Positions 34,801 through 47,045 of a stretch of 64,000 nt of DNA are shown in pieces. The stretch comes from Solanum dulcamara (Eukaryota; Streptophyta; Magnoliopsida; Solanales; Solanaceae): contig NC_077240.1 of assembly GCF_947179165.1 (NCBI RefSeq), forward strand, positions 1,309,501-1,373,500, in the 5' to 3' direction. Below the pieces are notes generated by a model. That model ran no database searches, had not been told where the DNA came from, and saw nothing but the letters and a program-made list of their open reading frames with translations. The translations under genes and the position numbers were made by a program. Positions within the stretch are counted from its first letter, which is position 1; every line of letters begins with the position of its first letter.

Positions 34801-36862
34801 TTTTGACTATCCCCAAATAGTTTTAAGTTCATCATATGTCAACACAGAGAAGTTCCATGTAAAAAAATGTTTTCTTTTATTCTTTGAAAAAATAATGCTA
34901 AAGCAACTTCATATTTGTTAAGAGTGATCTTCTCTTTCCCATCTTCGCGATCAACGTTAAATGTCCAGCAACTTAAAAAAGGAAAACACGGACCTTATTG
35001 ATTCAGAATCAAACCAACAAATTAACAAAGAGAGAACATAAATATTTAGAAAACCTATCCAGCTCATTAGCTAAAAAGGAGAGAAAATAAGGGCATTTCC
35101 GAATAGCTTTTGTGAAAGATAGCTTTGTTAGGAGCAAATGCAATGAAACTTGAACTGAATAAAAGAAACTATTAAGTGCAAATATGGTTCAGATCATGGA
35201 ATATCTTCACGTAATATTGAAAATATTATCACCTAACTTTAAAACTAGGTAAATATAAAAATACATAAACCCCAGCTTAATGAGACTGACAACTAAAGAT
35301 ACAAGAGAAAGAAAACACCTTTCGGATCACAAAGATTTAAAAATACTAGATGCAAACTCAAAAACCAAATAAAAGCTAAATAACTAGTCTAGAGAGAACA
35401 AAAGTCATTTTGTTAAGTTCAGTCAACATATTTCACCAAAAATCTTGGGAAGCAAGCAGCATAAAGCGTTATTAATAGGAAAGAAAGTAAGCCAACAATC
35501 ACCTGAACAGAAAGATTTTGAACCAAATAGCGATGATCAAAAGGAAGGTGAACACTTGCTTGGATGGCAATGATATTCAGATGTGATTCCCCTGTTTTCA
35601 GAAACCAAAGTAGTAAATAAATCCATTAGAGCAGGCAGATAAAGAAAGAGATGCTATCAGAACATGACTACTGAAAATCAAACACCAAATAGACAAGAGA
35701 AGGAAAATACAGAATTACCATCATTTTTCATGCCAACTAACAGCTCACTCTCCTCGCCAGCTGCCACTACTGCATGGACAAAGAAAAACATGATTTAAGA
35801 GAGGCAAACCATTAAAATCCACCTTTTCCAAAGCAAAATTAGGTAAAGATAATAAAGACAAGAGTAGACAACCAAATTTAAACTTCTTACCTTTAGAAGG
35901 GTTTTTAGGGAAAACACAAACTGTTTCAACCCCAGCTGCAGGAGTATAACTCTCACTGCTAAAATCTTGGACATCCTCGCCAACAATTCCAAGATCCCCT
36001 GCTTCCTCAGTACCCTCAACCACTTCTGCTGCAGGGTCAGATTGACCTCTAACAACTAAAAAGAAAAGATCAACACCAAATGGAACCATAATGAACTTTA
36101 CAAAATAGAATAATAACATCAAAAAGAACAACAACTACTATGCCTCAATCTTAAACCATTCAAGGCCATCTACACGAATCAGCACAATACATTTTACTGA
36201 AAATGACCTTTACAAAATAAAGCTTAAAGTGTGAAAGCCAACTCTCACAGTAAAACAACAAAGATCTAACTAAATAAAAAGAGTGAGCAATTCTCTCAGG
36301 GAACGGGCAATGTATATTGCATGTAACAACAGTTCTTTTCCAAGTCATTACATTGAAACAAATGACGAGAAGTTATGAAAAGCTAAAGACAATTAGTTTG
36401 ACTAGCCAAAACTAGCAAAAAAAATTCCATAATAAAAAGTCAACTTTCAATTCTAGTGCTTACCATTTCCAATTGGAGAGGATGTCAAACATAATATTTA
36501 ATAATATTCCAGATTCACTTAAGCAATCAATATCATATTGAGAAATTAATTCGAATACAAAATTATTCTACAGTGAAACCCTTAACTAACATTAAATAGT
36601 CAAACATCGATTACATCGAAGAGAATCTCAATTCCGAAGATCAAGTAGAAAAGAGTATATTAAATAAAACTCATAACATAAAATTATTCATGAAATCGTA
36701 CATGTGAATGCAAATGCAAACAATCAAATTAGCATGCAAAGATGAGAGATTTGATTAAGGAAAATGAACAACCAAGGGGATCTACGATCTGAGAAGCAAA
36801 CCTTGAATCAATGATGAAGAGACAATAAGAAGAGCCAACACACACAAAACCCTAATTTCCAT
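31824..36862 (-). CDS. Translocon-associated protein alpha subunit (TRAP-alpha / SSR1)
   Basis: Eight exons: 36862-36802, 36046-35891, 35769-35719, 35591-35503, 32934-32857, 32716-32513, 32094-32017, 31874-31824; all GT-AG with matching phases; 255 residues. Residues 1-19 (MEIRVLCVLALLIVSSSLI) are a signal peptide. An acidic lumenal stretch follows (AAEVVEGTEEAGDLGIVGEDVQ), then the TRAP-alpha core (ETVCVFPKNPSK, GEESELLVGMKND, HRYLVQNLSVQAFNN, FDFVGTVIYEIDQ, FYNGTIEV). One membrane span lies at about 186-206 (VFLFCLGVALLCLLGFW), and the cytosolic tail is Lys-rich, ending KLKKKK. Role from the family: ER membrane complex beside Sec61 aiding translocation. The exon 2 acceptor is the second of two nearby AGs; the first would break frame. 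Intron 4 is long (2.57 kb) and holds no recognisable gene. Confidence 0.96.
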
Positions 36863-36968
36863 ATTTGAGAGTTGCAGAGAAAAAGACGGAATACACCAAC
36901 AAAGACTTTAAGAAGAGAGAGTAAAACAGAAATCAGAGAAGAACACCCGGTCTGGATTTTTGGTTTTG

Positions 36969-36976
<8 letters not shown>

Positions 36977-37001
<25 letters not shown>
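36977..37001. repeat. Homopolymer of 25 T
   Basis: Uninterrupted T run about 115 bp upstream of the TRAP-alpha ATG. It could be the poly(A) tail of an antisense retro-insertion or a simple poly(dA:dT) promoter tract. Length is likely to be unreliable. Confidence 0.9.
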
Positions 37002-37645
37002 GGTAAACAAGAGATTTATTAGGCCCAAATCTGAAATAATTGTCACTTTGGGCTTGAAAGAAGAAACAGTTACCAACTATAGTATTCTAAAATAGATTAC
37101 GAAAAGGAAACTTACATAAATATAACATATTACAAAAAATATTTATTATTTATAATAATAATATTTTTCTCGCTTGACACTTATAATATATTTATAATAT
37201 AATTTTAATACATATTACAAACACATATAATACAAGTTTCATTCATTGATCATACATTTATCACACACTAAATTTAATACACTTGTAATACATTGTGCAA
37301 TTTCTTACCAAACAAGCCTAATATATTTTAAAATATTTATAATATTTTTATACTGCATGAATAATTCACTTTTAATACATAGCAAGTTTATTATAATATT
37401 GTTATAAATTGTAATAAATAAAAAGTATCGTTAAAATCGGTAATATTTATTAAAAAGTACTCACCCAAGTAATTTTTCCTTACGAAAATCAGTACTTTTC
37501 TCACATGATTTTGATAATTAATGGTTTTCCATGATATATTAGGTGCAGTGTCAGTATAAATAATTAATTAACTTGTTTATAGTAGGTAATTGATCAATTT
37601 TTTCAATTTACATATCAAATTTACTACAAGACTTGTAATCCTCCA

Positions 37646-37847
37646 TACTCCCTCTGTCCCAATTTATACGACTAGCTTTCTTTTTTTAATCAATCCCATA
37701 AAAAATGATATATTTTTATATCTAATAACAATTTAATTTTAAAATGCTTTTTTTATCCTTAATAAAATATTTTATAGCCACACAAATATATACGACTTAT
37801 TTTGGATGATAAGCTTCACAAATATTTCTTTCAGATCAAAAGAGTAT
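37646..37847. repeat. MITE-like relic with TACTCCCTCTGTCCC end
   Basis: The left end TACTCCCTCTGTCCCAATTTAT is the classic terminal sequence of abundant plant MITEs. The right end, in reverse complement, gives TACTCTTTTGATC, a weaker match. Interior is AT-rich and non-coding. Confidence 0.5.
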
Positions 37848-38677
37848 TAATTAGCTTGCTATAATAGGTAGTAATTGATCCATTTGTCAATTTACCATAT
37901 TAGATTTGCTATGAAGAGTTATCCGTAGGTCAACTTAACATAATCATATAAAAGTTATTTTGATAGTGTACAAAACTTAAAATCTTCGGAAATCTAAACT
38001 TGCTTTCTCGAAAATGTGTGATATACAATGGTGGAATACTATGTAAAATGAGATGCTAAAACTTGTGAATAGTTAAGTCTGGAACTAAAATCACATTTAA
38101 GTATTAAATTAGATTATTAGCTATACATGCTTAAGGGCAAGATCTTATTAGTTACACATCTTTGTTCAATTATTTTGCCTTATAAAAGTCATATTAACAA
38201 TTAGCATGTTCATCATGCTGAGATCGTGAAGGCTAAAAATACAAGTTAACATTTTCAGAAGATCAAATGACTGCACTTTCAGATTACTATGCCTAGCAAG
38301 TGGTGTCAACAAATATAAAATGAAGTGAACAGACAACTGAAAGTGGACTTGTGGTGCTCACGTTCCCAACCTGCTAATAATTAAATAAAAAGTTCAACAG
38401 GGATATTCTATGGAGACTGGAAAACAATGTAGGATAAGAAATGCAAATAGTAAAACAAATTTCAGCACATTAATAATCTAGAATAGGAGTTCTTAATGCA
38501 AAAAGGATAATATATTGGGGGAGTTGAAGAAATACAGCAGCATCCCCTTTGTTCTTACACAAGCAGCATACAAGTAAAAACTGTAGCTTAGGCCCTTTCT
38601 GTCTTTAACATGTCAAATGATGGTGAAAAATAGCTATCTTGTTGGCGATGAAGATGAAATCAGCTTTACAATTACAC

Positions 38678-41600
38678 TTAATCCCCGTGGATTGTATATC
38701 GTTCCCACTTCTTTGTTGGGTCATATATCTGCAACAGAAAGACAACCAAAGACATATTACCGAGAAAATATCTATACATCATGTTTTATCTTTTCAGTTC
38801 CTGATAAGAAAATGCTATACAACATTATGAGTTTGAACGGAAGGGGTGGAAGGGTTCTTCTGAGAGCAACCACAGTTATTTTATTTGGTTAGTTGGAGTA
38901 TGGTATCAATAGCAGCATTAATATACTTGAGAAATTGGTGTCAACTGAGCACTTAAAAGACGTGACTTGATAATGGTCAATTAAGTCCATTGCCATCCAG
39001 TGAAGAGAAAAAACACAAGGGCAAAGGAAAAAAGAAATAGAGATGTTACCTCCCACCGTGAAGCTGGAAATATATGCTTGTTCTTTTCATACCAATGCCT
39101 CTCTACAACTTTCCCAGCATGTGACTGCAAAGCAGTTGTAACACAATTGAATTTTTTTAAAAATCAACACAGTTGGAATGGACAAGTGACTTGAACGAAT
39201 ATATAAAGTATCAACTAATTTATAGTCCTCTTCTTTATATAAGAAGATAAAGAATGGATTTGAAAGATCATCAGCACCCACATGCAGAAACTAACATTTA
39301 TGGGATCCCTCCCCCTTCCTCTCTGTTGCACACACTCTCAGGGCTTTTATGTTCTCTGTAATTAACATTGTTTCCAGGACATCACACTAGATAATTTGCT
39401 ATTGAGGTTAATTTCGGAGGAACGGATAGAAAGAGAAAGGAAAAACTAAAAAGATAACCTTCTTCTATTTGATAAAGTAGCATATGTCAAGCTACACCCA
39501 AAGTTTTTTTTAATCAGTCAACGGCATCCCAAAATTAATTACAACATGTATTATACTTAGCATTCAGTACGATATATCACGGTGAAAAGAATGTGAAACC
39601 ACCACAGTTAAAAATCACTGAACATGGAGAAAATGGATCTGCAATAGGAAACCATACCTCATCTTTCTCAATAGTAGCATCAGCAATGGTCCGCACATCT
39701 TCATGGACATCAAAGTGAAAAAGCTGTCAAGAGTAGAAAAGATTTTTTTGAGTAACAGCCACAGGATCTAATAAAAGTGGAAACAAAACTAGAAATCAGG
39801 TAGTTGACATCACAGAACATGACGTAACTCGTAAGGCATTATACAAAGACCAAGACGCAGACTTACAGATACATAGTTTAAAAAAAAATTGTAATTACTA
39901 TTGTTGGACATTCTTTTAATTACACACGTGAAAGGATGTGTGTGTGCTCCTTTACTTGTAAAATAAGCTTATATAAAGAGTTATGGGTGATAGTCACATA
40001 GAATAGATGTAAAATGGAAACTGTAGGTATCCTTCAAATTTCAATAATTGTGTTAGCCAAAGCGTAGTTGTTGGCAAAAAAAAAAAGATAAACTGAACAC
40101 ACTAAAAAGATCTTTCCTTGGCATTCTAATCAAGGAAATATTTATCTATAAACTGAATTAAACACTTAAAGAAATGTAAACAAGAAAATTAATGTATTAT
40201 CAGGCAACAGAAATGTTAATTTTGTGGTGGCCACTGGCCAATACTCGTCAGCTCAGCAGCGAGGATTGCATTTGCATGAGGCGGTTCTACTACACAGCCA
40301 CCTCTAACTCCCCATGTACTTCATCCTTTTCTTTCAAATGCTATTTTTGATAAATAATAGAGTTCTATTGAAGGAAAAACGCACTCAGTACAGCAGAGAG
40401 ATTCTACTTCTTTGACTGATTAATGTGAAAATATTGGAAACGGTATCTTAGTACTCTTCTTTTCTAAGACATAAGCGACAAGCTACGTGATGCATCAACT
40501 TCACCAGAATATAGGTCGGGATTGAACATTACCGGTCCACTCTTTCCCCTGGCTTTGTTTATAATCAGCTCATAGAAACTGTGTTGCTGAACATTCAACA
40601 AAATTGGTAGTAAGTTAGCCAATATTCAGCATGTTAGAAGGTAAGACATGAATCACACAAGTAAGAAGGATCTTACATGAGGAATGATTAGATCTTCTTT
40701 CACATAAAGAAGATTCTCCAATGAAGTAGTTCGAACCTCTCGAAACTCAGGCGCAAGCTGCTGCTGAACTGCTCGAAGAAACTCTCCTATGCTATCACCC
40801 TTCCGCACCTGGAAATGTTAGTAGTTCAAGTGAATTCAAAAGTTTGGACAACCTTTTGGGCTCTTCATGCCTAGTAGTTACTAACCTGGATCGCACGTCT
40901 ATGGCCTGTTCCATCCCAATAGCTGTAAGTTATCTGTAGAGGCTCGTCTAGAAATATTGCAAGAGAAACAATCAGAAGCTAAGCTTCTTCAAAGTTCAAA
41001 CACTTCAGAATTCTAGGAAGCTGTTCCCAAAGACAGGGTAAGGGAATACTAAAAAAATGTTTAAGTAAGAATAATATACTTACTTTTGATTAGCTCCTGC
41101 TCACGCATCCACTGTTTACGTAGCCTTTCACGTTCGGCTTGCTCCTCCGCCTCCCTCTCACTGAAAAAGTGCACTTTGAATTCCAAATTACATTAATGAG
41201 TAAAAAGGCCAAAATAGAACATGATAAGTAAAAAAGAAGTAGAAAGGGTTTATCTTGGGGGAGGCAGATTGTAGGAATGCCCAACCTGTCAGGCAAGAAG
41301 CTTGTCTCTACGGTAGGATCTTTCCCAAATTTTCTCCACATGCGCTTGTCAGATTCTTCATTCTCTATATAGTAGATGAAAGTGAAAATGGAACTATAAG
41401 TACTATGCCATCACAATCTGAACCTAATTTATATCTTGTTAAAATATTAGCAAAAATACTGTTTAGACATGCTCATGTTGTGGATGGCCCTGCACATATA
41501 CACATAAATATACTCATGTACATCTGATCACACTTGATACTTGATAGTGTCATAGTCGCCCGCACCACAACAAACATCCTTAGGATACTATATCTTGATG

Positions 41601-44541
41601 GGGAAGAACAGAAAAATTAGAGTGAGGAAGAGATGATAAATGACACAAGATTTTCATTAAAGAAGACATGAACTGTAGGATATCTACTATCAGAAGCTCA
41701 TGAATCCTAAGTGCATTTTCCTCCAAAGCAGAAATCATGCCAAACTGCAGATTTATGTGATCGAACAGACTAAGCAGAAAGTTCTCATACAATTAATACT
41801 GGGACAATTGTGACATGTGCATGTCAGAGTTCCAAAAATGAGATGTCACAAGCCTTGTACCATCTAATTACTAGCAATATCCCCAAAATCTTCATCCCGA
41901 CGAAACTAGAAAATAGAAATACAACAACCATCCCATCCCCTTCCCGCCTAATAGTAAAGGAGGGAAAGTAAAATCTCACTCTAAGGTAGATAACTCAAGT
42001 GACACTGAATAATGTGTTCTGAAACATGGCAAAATCAAACTAATACTACAAACTGAGAAGACTGCTAATTATTCAGCTTGTTTGGCAAATTAGATTGAAT
42101 GCAGCATCAAGAAAGCTACCCAATCTTCATGTCCAGACAGAAGATTACATACTTTAACTAAATATCATAATCATGGTTTCCATAAATTTTCACTTCAAAA
42201 AGGAGCAGGTGAATGAAATAGACCCAATTGCTCAGGTAGACCTCAAATTTCAAGACTAGATTAGAAATTTATTTCTTACTATTTTCCTCGTCTTCATCTT
42301 CATTGACATTATCCAAATCATCACAAAATGAGAGTCGAGGGTCAGCCTTGATCTTCCTCTTCTTAAGCTTTTGTAACTGTAGCTCTTCTTCCCTGTGACA
42401 GAAGAATCAGTTGACAAATTAAACATACATCACAATAAAATTCATATATATTACACTATTTCAGCTAATGCCACGATAAGTAGAAAATACACTCACTCTT
42501 GTTGCAACTTCTGAAGCTTCTCCTTCTCTTCCTCTTCAAGCTTGGTTTTGATAGTGACCCTCTACCACAAATGAACCGAAATACAAGAGCAATTAATTAA
42601 CCTAAGATGATGTTGAAAATTAAGAAATGCATATAAGCAAACAAATTGGCTCACCTTCTCAACATATTGCTCCCTTGTGACAAGACCCACAGTTTCCTTT
42701 TTAAACGCAGTCTCAAGAATCTGAAAAAACATATTTCAATAATGAGAATTAACCTAAGCAACAATGTCAAAAAAATACATCAACTTGTCTATTCAGTGAG
42801 TCAACAAGTAAAAAAAAAACCATTAAAACAACTCTTCCTTACAAGAAGAGGAGCATGTCTAATTCGCTATGAGCAAAAGGCTGAATAAACTCAGGCTCTA
42901 TAAAAGTCAAACCTTGTGAGTTACATTTCAATAGATAACAATTAATAAACTAGGCCTTAATCCCAAACTAGTTGAGGTCAGACTATGTGAATCATTTATA
43001 TCCATTCTGCTCTATTGATTCAATCTCATACCAAATTAGTAATAGTTCTCTGGTCTATTTGGACCCATTATATGCAAAACTAGATACTTTTGCATATCAG
43101 TTAAAAATTAATGAAATAAAAGAATAAGCGTTGTATGCAAGTGTAATCGAAACCTCGGATACACAGAGGCTGAAATAAGTTTAGGTGTAACAGAAGTCCC
43201 AGATATCTTTTAAGTTTTTTTTTTTTAAAACCATGGTGTACAGACCAGCTTTTGCACACCTCTACTAATTCCTCGGATACCTACCACCTCCCAGGAATAC
43301 CAAGGCTAGGAAGAAATCACCTAGTGTTTTTTTCTCTGAGTTCTCATTCCACTTCATTGACCACTAGGCAAGTTAATTTCAATATAAAACAATTGATCAA
43401 TTACACCTTAATCCCAGACTAGTTGTCGACTAAATGAATCATTTACATCCATTCTGCTCTATTGGCGCAATTTTATACCAAATTAGCTCTCTCTATCAAA
43501 AATATTCACTCCTGCATACCAGTTAAAAATAAATTAAAATAAAAGAACGAGCTTTGTACAATCCTTTGGTTAATACATCTACAGGTTGTTCCTGAGTTGG
43601 CAGATAGGTCACTTTGATCAAACCTTGTTGTGACCTTTCTCTAATGAAGTGACAATCTATTTCTATGTGCTTTGTCCTTTCATGGTATACTGGATTTGCT
43701 GCAATCTGAATTGCAGCCTTGCTATCACTATACACTTGCACTGGCAACTTGACTTCAGCCTCTACTTCTTTCAACATGCCAAGCAACCATACTAACTCTG
43801 ACGCAGTAGAAGCCGTGCTTCTATACTCAGCCTCAACTGAGCTCTTGATACTGTGGTCTGCTTCTTGGCTTTCCATGATACCAAAGACTTCCCAATCTTA
43901 ATCATGTAGCCTGTAACAGACTTTCTGGTGAGTGGACAAGAAGCCCAATCTGCATCACAAAATGCAGTAACCTGATTATCTGAGCAACTGGACAGTAGTA
44001 TGCCTTGTCCAGGTTGCCTCTTTAAGTACCTGACCACTCTTAGTGCAGCATCCATGTGAGACTTTTTTGGCTGATGTAGAAACTGACTTAATGTCTGAGT
44101 ACTAAAGCATATGTCTGGTCTTGTCATATTGAGATACAAAAGCTTGCCTATAAGCTTTTGATACACTGTTTGATCTATCAAAGGATCATCTGATTCTTCT
44201 TGCTTCTTATTCACATGTTCATCATACTGCTTTGATGTTAGTTTGACATTAACATCTATAGGTGTTCCTGCAGGCTTAGCTGCTGTCATAACAACCTCTG
44301 CTATAAGTTCAAGGGCAAACAAATAAATTAAAATAAAAGAACGAGCTTTGTATGCAAGTGTAACGCAAACCTCAGATGTACTGGACCCAAATTGAAGAAG
44401 ACCAGGTTGACCTTTAGATGAAGCAGTCTTGTTCTTGAGCTCCTGAATTTTTCGCCTCTCTGCTTCTCTCTGCTTTTCAAGCCGTCGGATTCTGACGGCG
44501 TCCTGGGCCGTGCCCACGTAACCATCTCCCATGCCCGACAT
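38678..44541 (-). CDS. XCT: XAP5 family protein, XAP5 CIRCADIAN TIMEKEEPER orthologue
   Basis: Twelve exons: 44541-44371, 42720-42655, 42561-42497, 42392-42280, 41364-41286, 41160-41084, 40947-40886, 40808-40677, 40586-40533, 39723-39658, 39124-39050, 38728-38678; all GT-AG, all phases agree; 336 residues, about the length of the Arabidopsis protein. The N-terminus [21 protein letters not shown] and Arg/Glu-rich coiled coil are diagnostic. The conserved XAP5 region follows: [81 protein letters not shown] and [32 protein letters not shown]. Known from Arabidopsis: nuclear, affects clock period, light responses, small RNA production and splicing. Intron 1 (1.65 kb) is disrupted by a local duplication and a copia fragment. 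The ATG lies about 400 bp from an inverted-LTR element. Confidence 0.98.
42955..43165 (-). repeat. Duplicate of the exon 1/intron 1 junction region of XCT (copy R1)
   Basis: The stretch starts with CCTTAATCCCAAACTAGTTG and ends with a diverged copy of the native junction (GTATGCAAGTGTAATCGAAACCTCGGATAC versus native GTATGCAAGTGTAACGCAAACCTCAGATGTAC at 44350-44380). The same start-to-end order recurs at 43405-43558, resuming at 44321. So a segment holding the 3' end of exon 1, its GT donor and the first part of intron 1 was duplicated within the intron. Confidence 0.8.
43405..43558 (-). repeat. Second copy (R2) of the XCT intron 1 duplication, interrupted at 43558
   Basis: It begins CCTTAATCCCAGACTAGTTG, shares ATCCATTCTGCTCTATTG and ACCAAATTAG with R1, and runs into the 32-bp sequence AAATAAATTAAAATAAAAGA... 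that ends at 43558. The continuation expected from R1 is found after the copia fragment, at 44353 onward. Confidence 0.8.
43559..44320 (-). mobile_element. Ty1/copia pol fragment (end of reverse transcriptase and RNase H), degenerate
   Basis: Minus-strand translation shows [20 protein letters not shown], then [73 protein letters not shown], then after a one-base frameshift [51 protein letters not shown] and [14 protein letters not shown]. This is the C-terminal part of a copia polyprotein with RNase H. No LTR, integrase or poly(A). The fragment is bracketed by identical 32-bp direct repeats (43527-43558 and 44321-44352). Dead passenger in XCT intron 1, same strand as XCT. Confidence 0.93.
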
Positions 44542-44827
44542 TTTTCCTTAAATTTCTTATTCTAGGGCACAAAAATTTGAATTTGAACAATGGATTCTTC
44601 TTACGGCAAGATGATTATTCGTGAGCGAGGAAAATTGGGGCGTAAGTTGGTTCACAATCTTAAACCACGGCAACAAAATCAAGTACCGAAAGTGTAAGTA
44701 TTGGTTAATTACAAAGACCTGCCTGGAGGTTTCTCTTAATAACGATTATCTTCCCCATAGTTTTACATGTTACACAAATCCCTCTCGTTTTTACTTTTTT
44801 TTTTTATCTTCCCCATAGTTTAAAATG

Positions 44828-44941
44828 TTACATCCTTTATAACCTATATGTTGTTCATTTTAACCACAAAATATTTGTTGTTTAAAGTTTTTATCAAACA
44901 CAACAACAACATATCTAATATAATTTTACAAGTAGAGTCTA
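44828..44941. repeat. Direct repeat flanking the inverted-LTR element, left copy
   Basis: About 114 bp beginning TACATCCTTTATAACCTA and ending AAGTAGAGTCT. It matches 47046-47159 in the same orientation, with only a handful of differences by eye. It contains a reverse TS SINE tail (CAACAACAACATA). It abuts the left arm at 44942. Confidence 0.85.
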
Positions 44942-47043
44942 TAGACACATAAATTTTTTTAGATTTAATTCATCTCAAATTTGGATTAAATTCATAGTTT
45001 TGGATTAAATAATTATTTTGGACTGCACAATTTATAAATAAGTCCATTTTATTTATTAAATTCAAGTCTAAGGTCCATTTCATCTTGAGAACCAACTTCA
45101 TGCCACATGTCAAGATGACTTGGCATCCCAATCAAGTTAATGACCAACAAGAGGATGTCACGTGTTCATATGATGTGGCGATCTTGATCAATGTTTAACA
45201 ACCAATCAAAAAAACAACCTTATCACATAATAGTTGTGATAAGTTTGAATACTTACAAAAATTAATCAAAAGAAGGCAAAAGAGTTCATCCACATTTGGA
45301 CCGCCTTCCTCCTACAACTATTAATAGGAGGGTTACATAATTTTCCGAGGACAATCTGCAAGCATTGGAGAAAAGCTACCACACCAACTACATAGTTCTT
45401 CAAAGGAGTGGTCAATAGAGTTCTTCCTGGAGATCGACTTGAAACAACGAAGCGCTTTTTGATGTTCTCGGAGATCAAACACATCTCAAGGAAGTCTACA
45501 TCCTCCTGCATTCGAGAAATACGTTACTGTTGGCCCTCAAATTATGAAAACTTATTAGGAGAAAAGAATCAAGAGAACAACGGAATTGTACTCACAAATA
45601 TTCATCAATAAAATTATTTTTTCTTTTATTTATTTTGATTGCAGTTAATTTTCAGCACTATGAAAATTTATTGCAAACAAATTTGGCACGCCTAGTAGGA
45701 CCAATTCTGCTCTTCATCTCTTCCTCCTACAAATCTAAGAACTACAAATTCAACTACAACAATGAACTGCAAAGAAATCAATGATATTTTATATAAGGCA
45801 AATCTCAAAGCTAGCAACGTGAATAATCGGAGTTCTACATTTCTTTAGAGAAAGGAGGATTTCATACTACGACTTTAGAGAGCAAAATCCATTTCTTCCC
45901 TTCAGATGGAATCTCTCAAACTGGCTTCAACTATGAGAATTTCGTAAATTAGACAAATTCATTTACCTCAACAAAGGTTAACGTCATGATAACTGATGTA
46001 GTCAACGTCGATGAACAACTTGCTGTTATGACACAAACTATTGAGGCATTAAAAAAATCTATTGAAGATAAAGATCTTCAAATCGCCCAACATATGAGCA
46101 AATTAGATCTCTATTGCTCTGGAGAGTCAAGTCACAACCTAGCACCGCAAGAAAAAGTGATATCGAATCTCCCACCAAGTTAGTTGAATCTTAATGTGCA
46201 AAGAAAGCTGCTTTAGTGGCTACTCTAACGATTCAACAACTACAAGATATGATTGCAAATACCATCAAAGCTCAATACAGTGGTCCATCACAAAGTTCTT
46301 TAGGATACTCAAAGTCGTGTTCTTCTTGATGAATAAATTAACTACAACCAAAATATATAAAAGACAAAGTAATTTTATTGATGAATATTTGTGAGTACAA
46401 TTCCATTGTTCTCTTGATTCTTTTCTCCTAATAAGTTTTCATAATTCGAGGGCCAACAGTAGCGTATTTCTCGAATGCAGGAGGATATAAACTTTCTTGA
46501 GATGTGTTTGATCTCCAGGAACGTCAGAAAGCGTTTTGTCTTTTCAAATCGATCTCTAAGAAGAAATCTGTTGACCACTCTTTCGAAGAACTATGTAGTT
46601 GGTGTGGTAGCTTTTCTCCAATGCTTGCAGATTGTCCTCAGAAAATTATGTAACCCTCCTATTTATAGTTGTAGGAAGAAGGCAGTCCAAATGCAGATGA
46701 ACTATTTTGCCTTCTTCTGACTGGTTCTTATAAGTCTTCAAGTTTATCACAACTACTATGTGATAATGTTGTTTTTTGATTGGTTGTTGAACTTTAACCG
46801 GGATCACCACATCATTTGAACACGTGTCATCCTCTTGTTGGTCTTTAACTTGATTGAGATGCCAAGTTATTTTGACATGTGACATGAGCTTGGGTCTCAA
46901 GATGAAATGGACCTCAAACTTGAATTTAATAAATAAAATGGACTTATTTATAAATTGTGTAGTCCAAAATAATTATTCAACGAAAAACTATGAATTTAAT
47001 CCAAATTTGAGATGAATTAAATATAACGAAATTTATGTGTCTA
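44942..47043. mobile_element. LTR retroelement remnant with LTRs in inverted orientation (hairpin arms about 710 bp)
   Basis: The left arm 44942-45651 and right arm 46334-47043 are inverted copies. Both outer ends read TAGACACATAAATTT when taken inward, and both inner ends contain the ATTCATCAATAAAATTA motif. The arms look like LTRs of one family (shared stretches such as GGAGGGTTACATAATTTTC and TGTTGGCCCTC). The left arm is followed by TTTGGCACGCCTAGTAGGACC, a leader typical of plant gypsy elements. The centre (45652-46333) contains a gag-like remnant at 45986-46183 (MITDVVNVDEQLAVMTQTIE...). The two 81-codon ORFs at 45511-45266 and 46475-46720 are the same LTR sequence read from either arm. 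There is no 5-bp target duplication; instead a 114-bp direct repeat flanks it. Arms differ noticeably, so it is not recent. Confidence 0.85.
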
Positions 47044-47045
47044 CG

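Larger units (their letters stand above)
36863..38677. other. Intergenic between XCT and TRAP-alpha genes
   Basis: TRAP-alpha 5'UTR/promoter, a 25-base T run (36977-37001), a MITE-like relic (37646-37847) and the XCT 3' flank. No TATA box or ORF of note. ORF 38617-38892 on the plus strand is antisense to the XCT last exon and is rejected. Confidence 0.5.

Noticed and set aside
45986..46183. Coiled-coil 65-codon ORF as a host gene
   Set aside because: Resembles the start of gypsy gag polyproteins and lies between the two inverted LTRs; it is truncated and has no promoter of its own.
45266..46720. Two similar 81-codon ORFs (45511-45266 minus and 46475-46720 plus) as a gene pair
   Set aside because: They are the same LTR sequence in the two inverted arms; substitutions between them look unconstrained and no known domain is visible.
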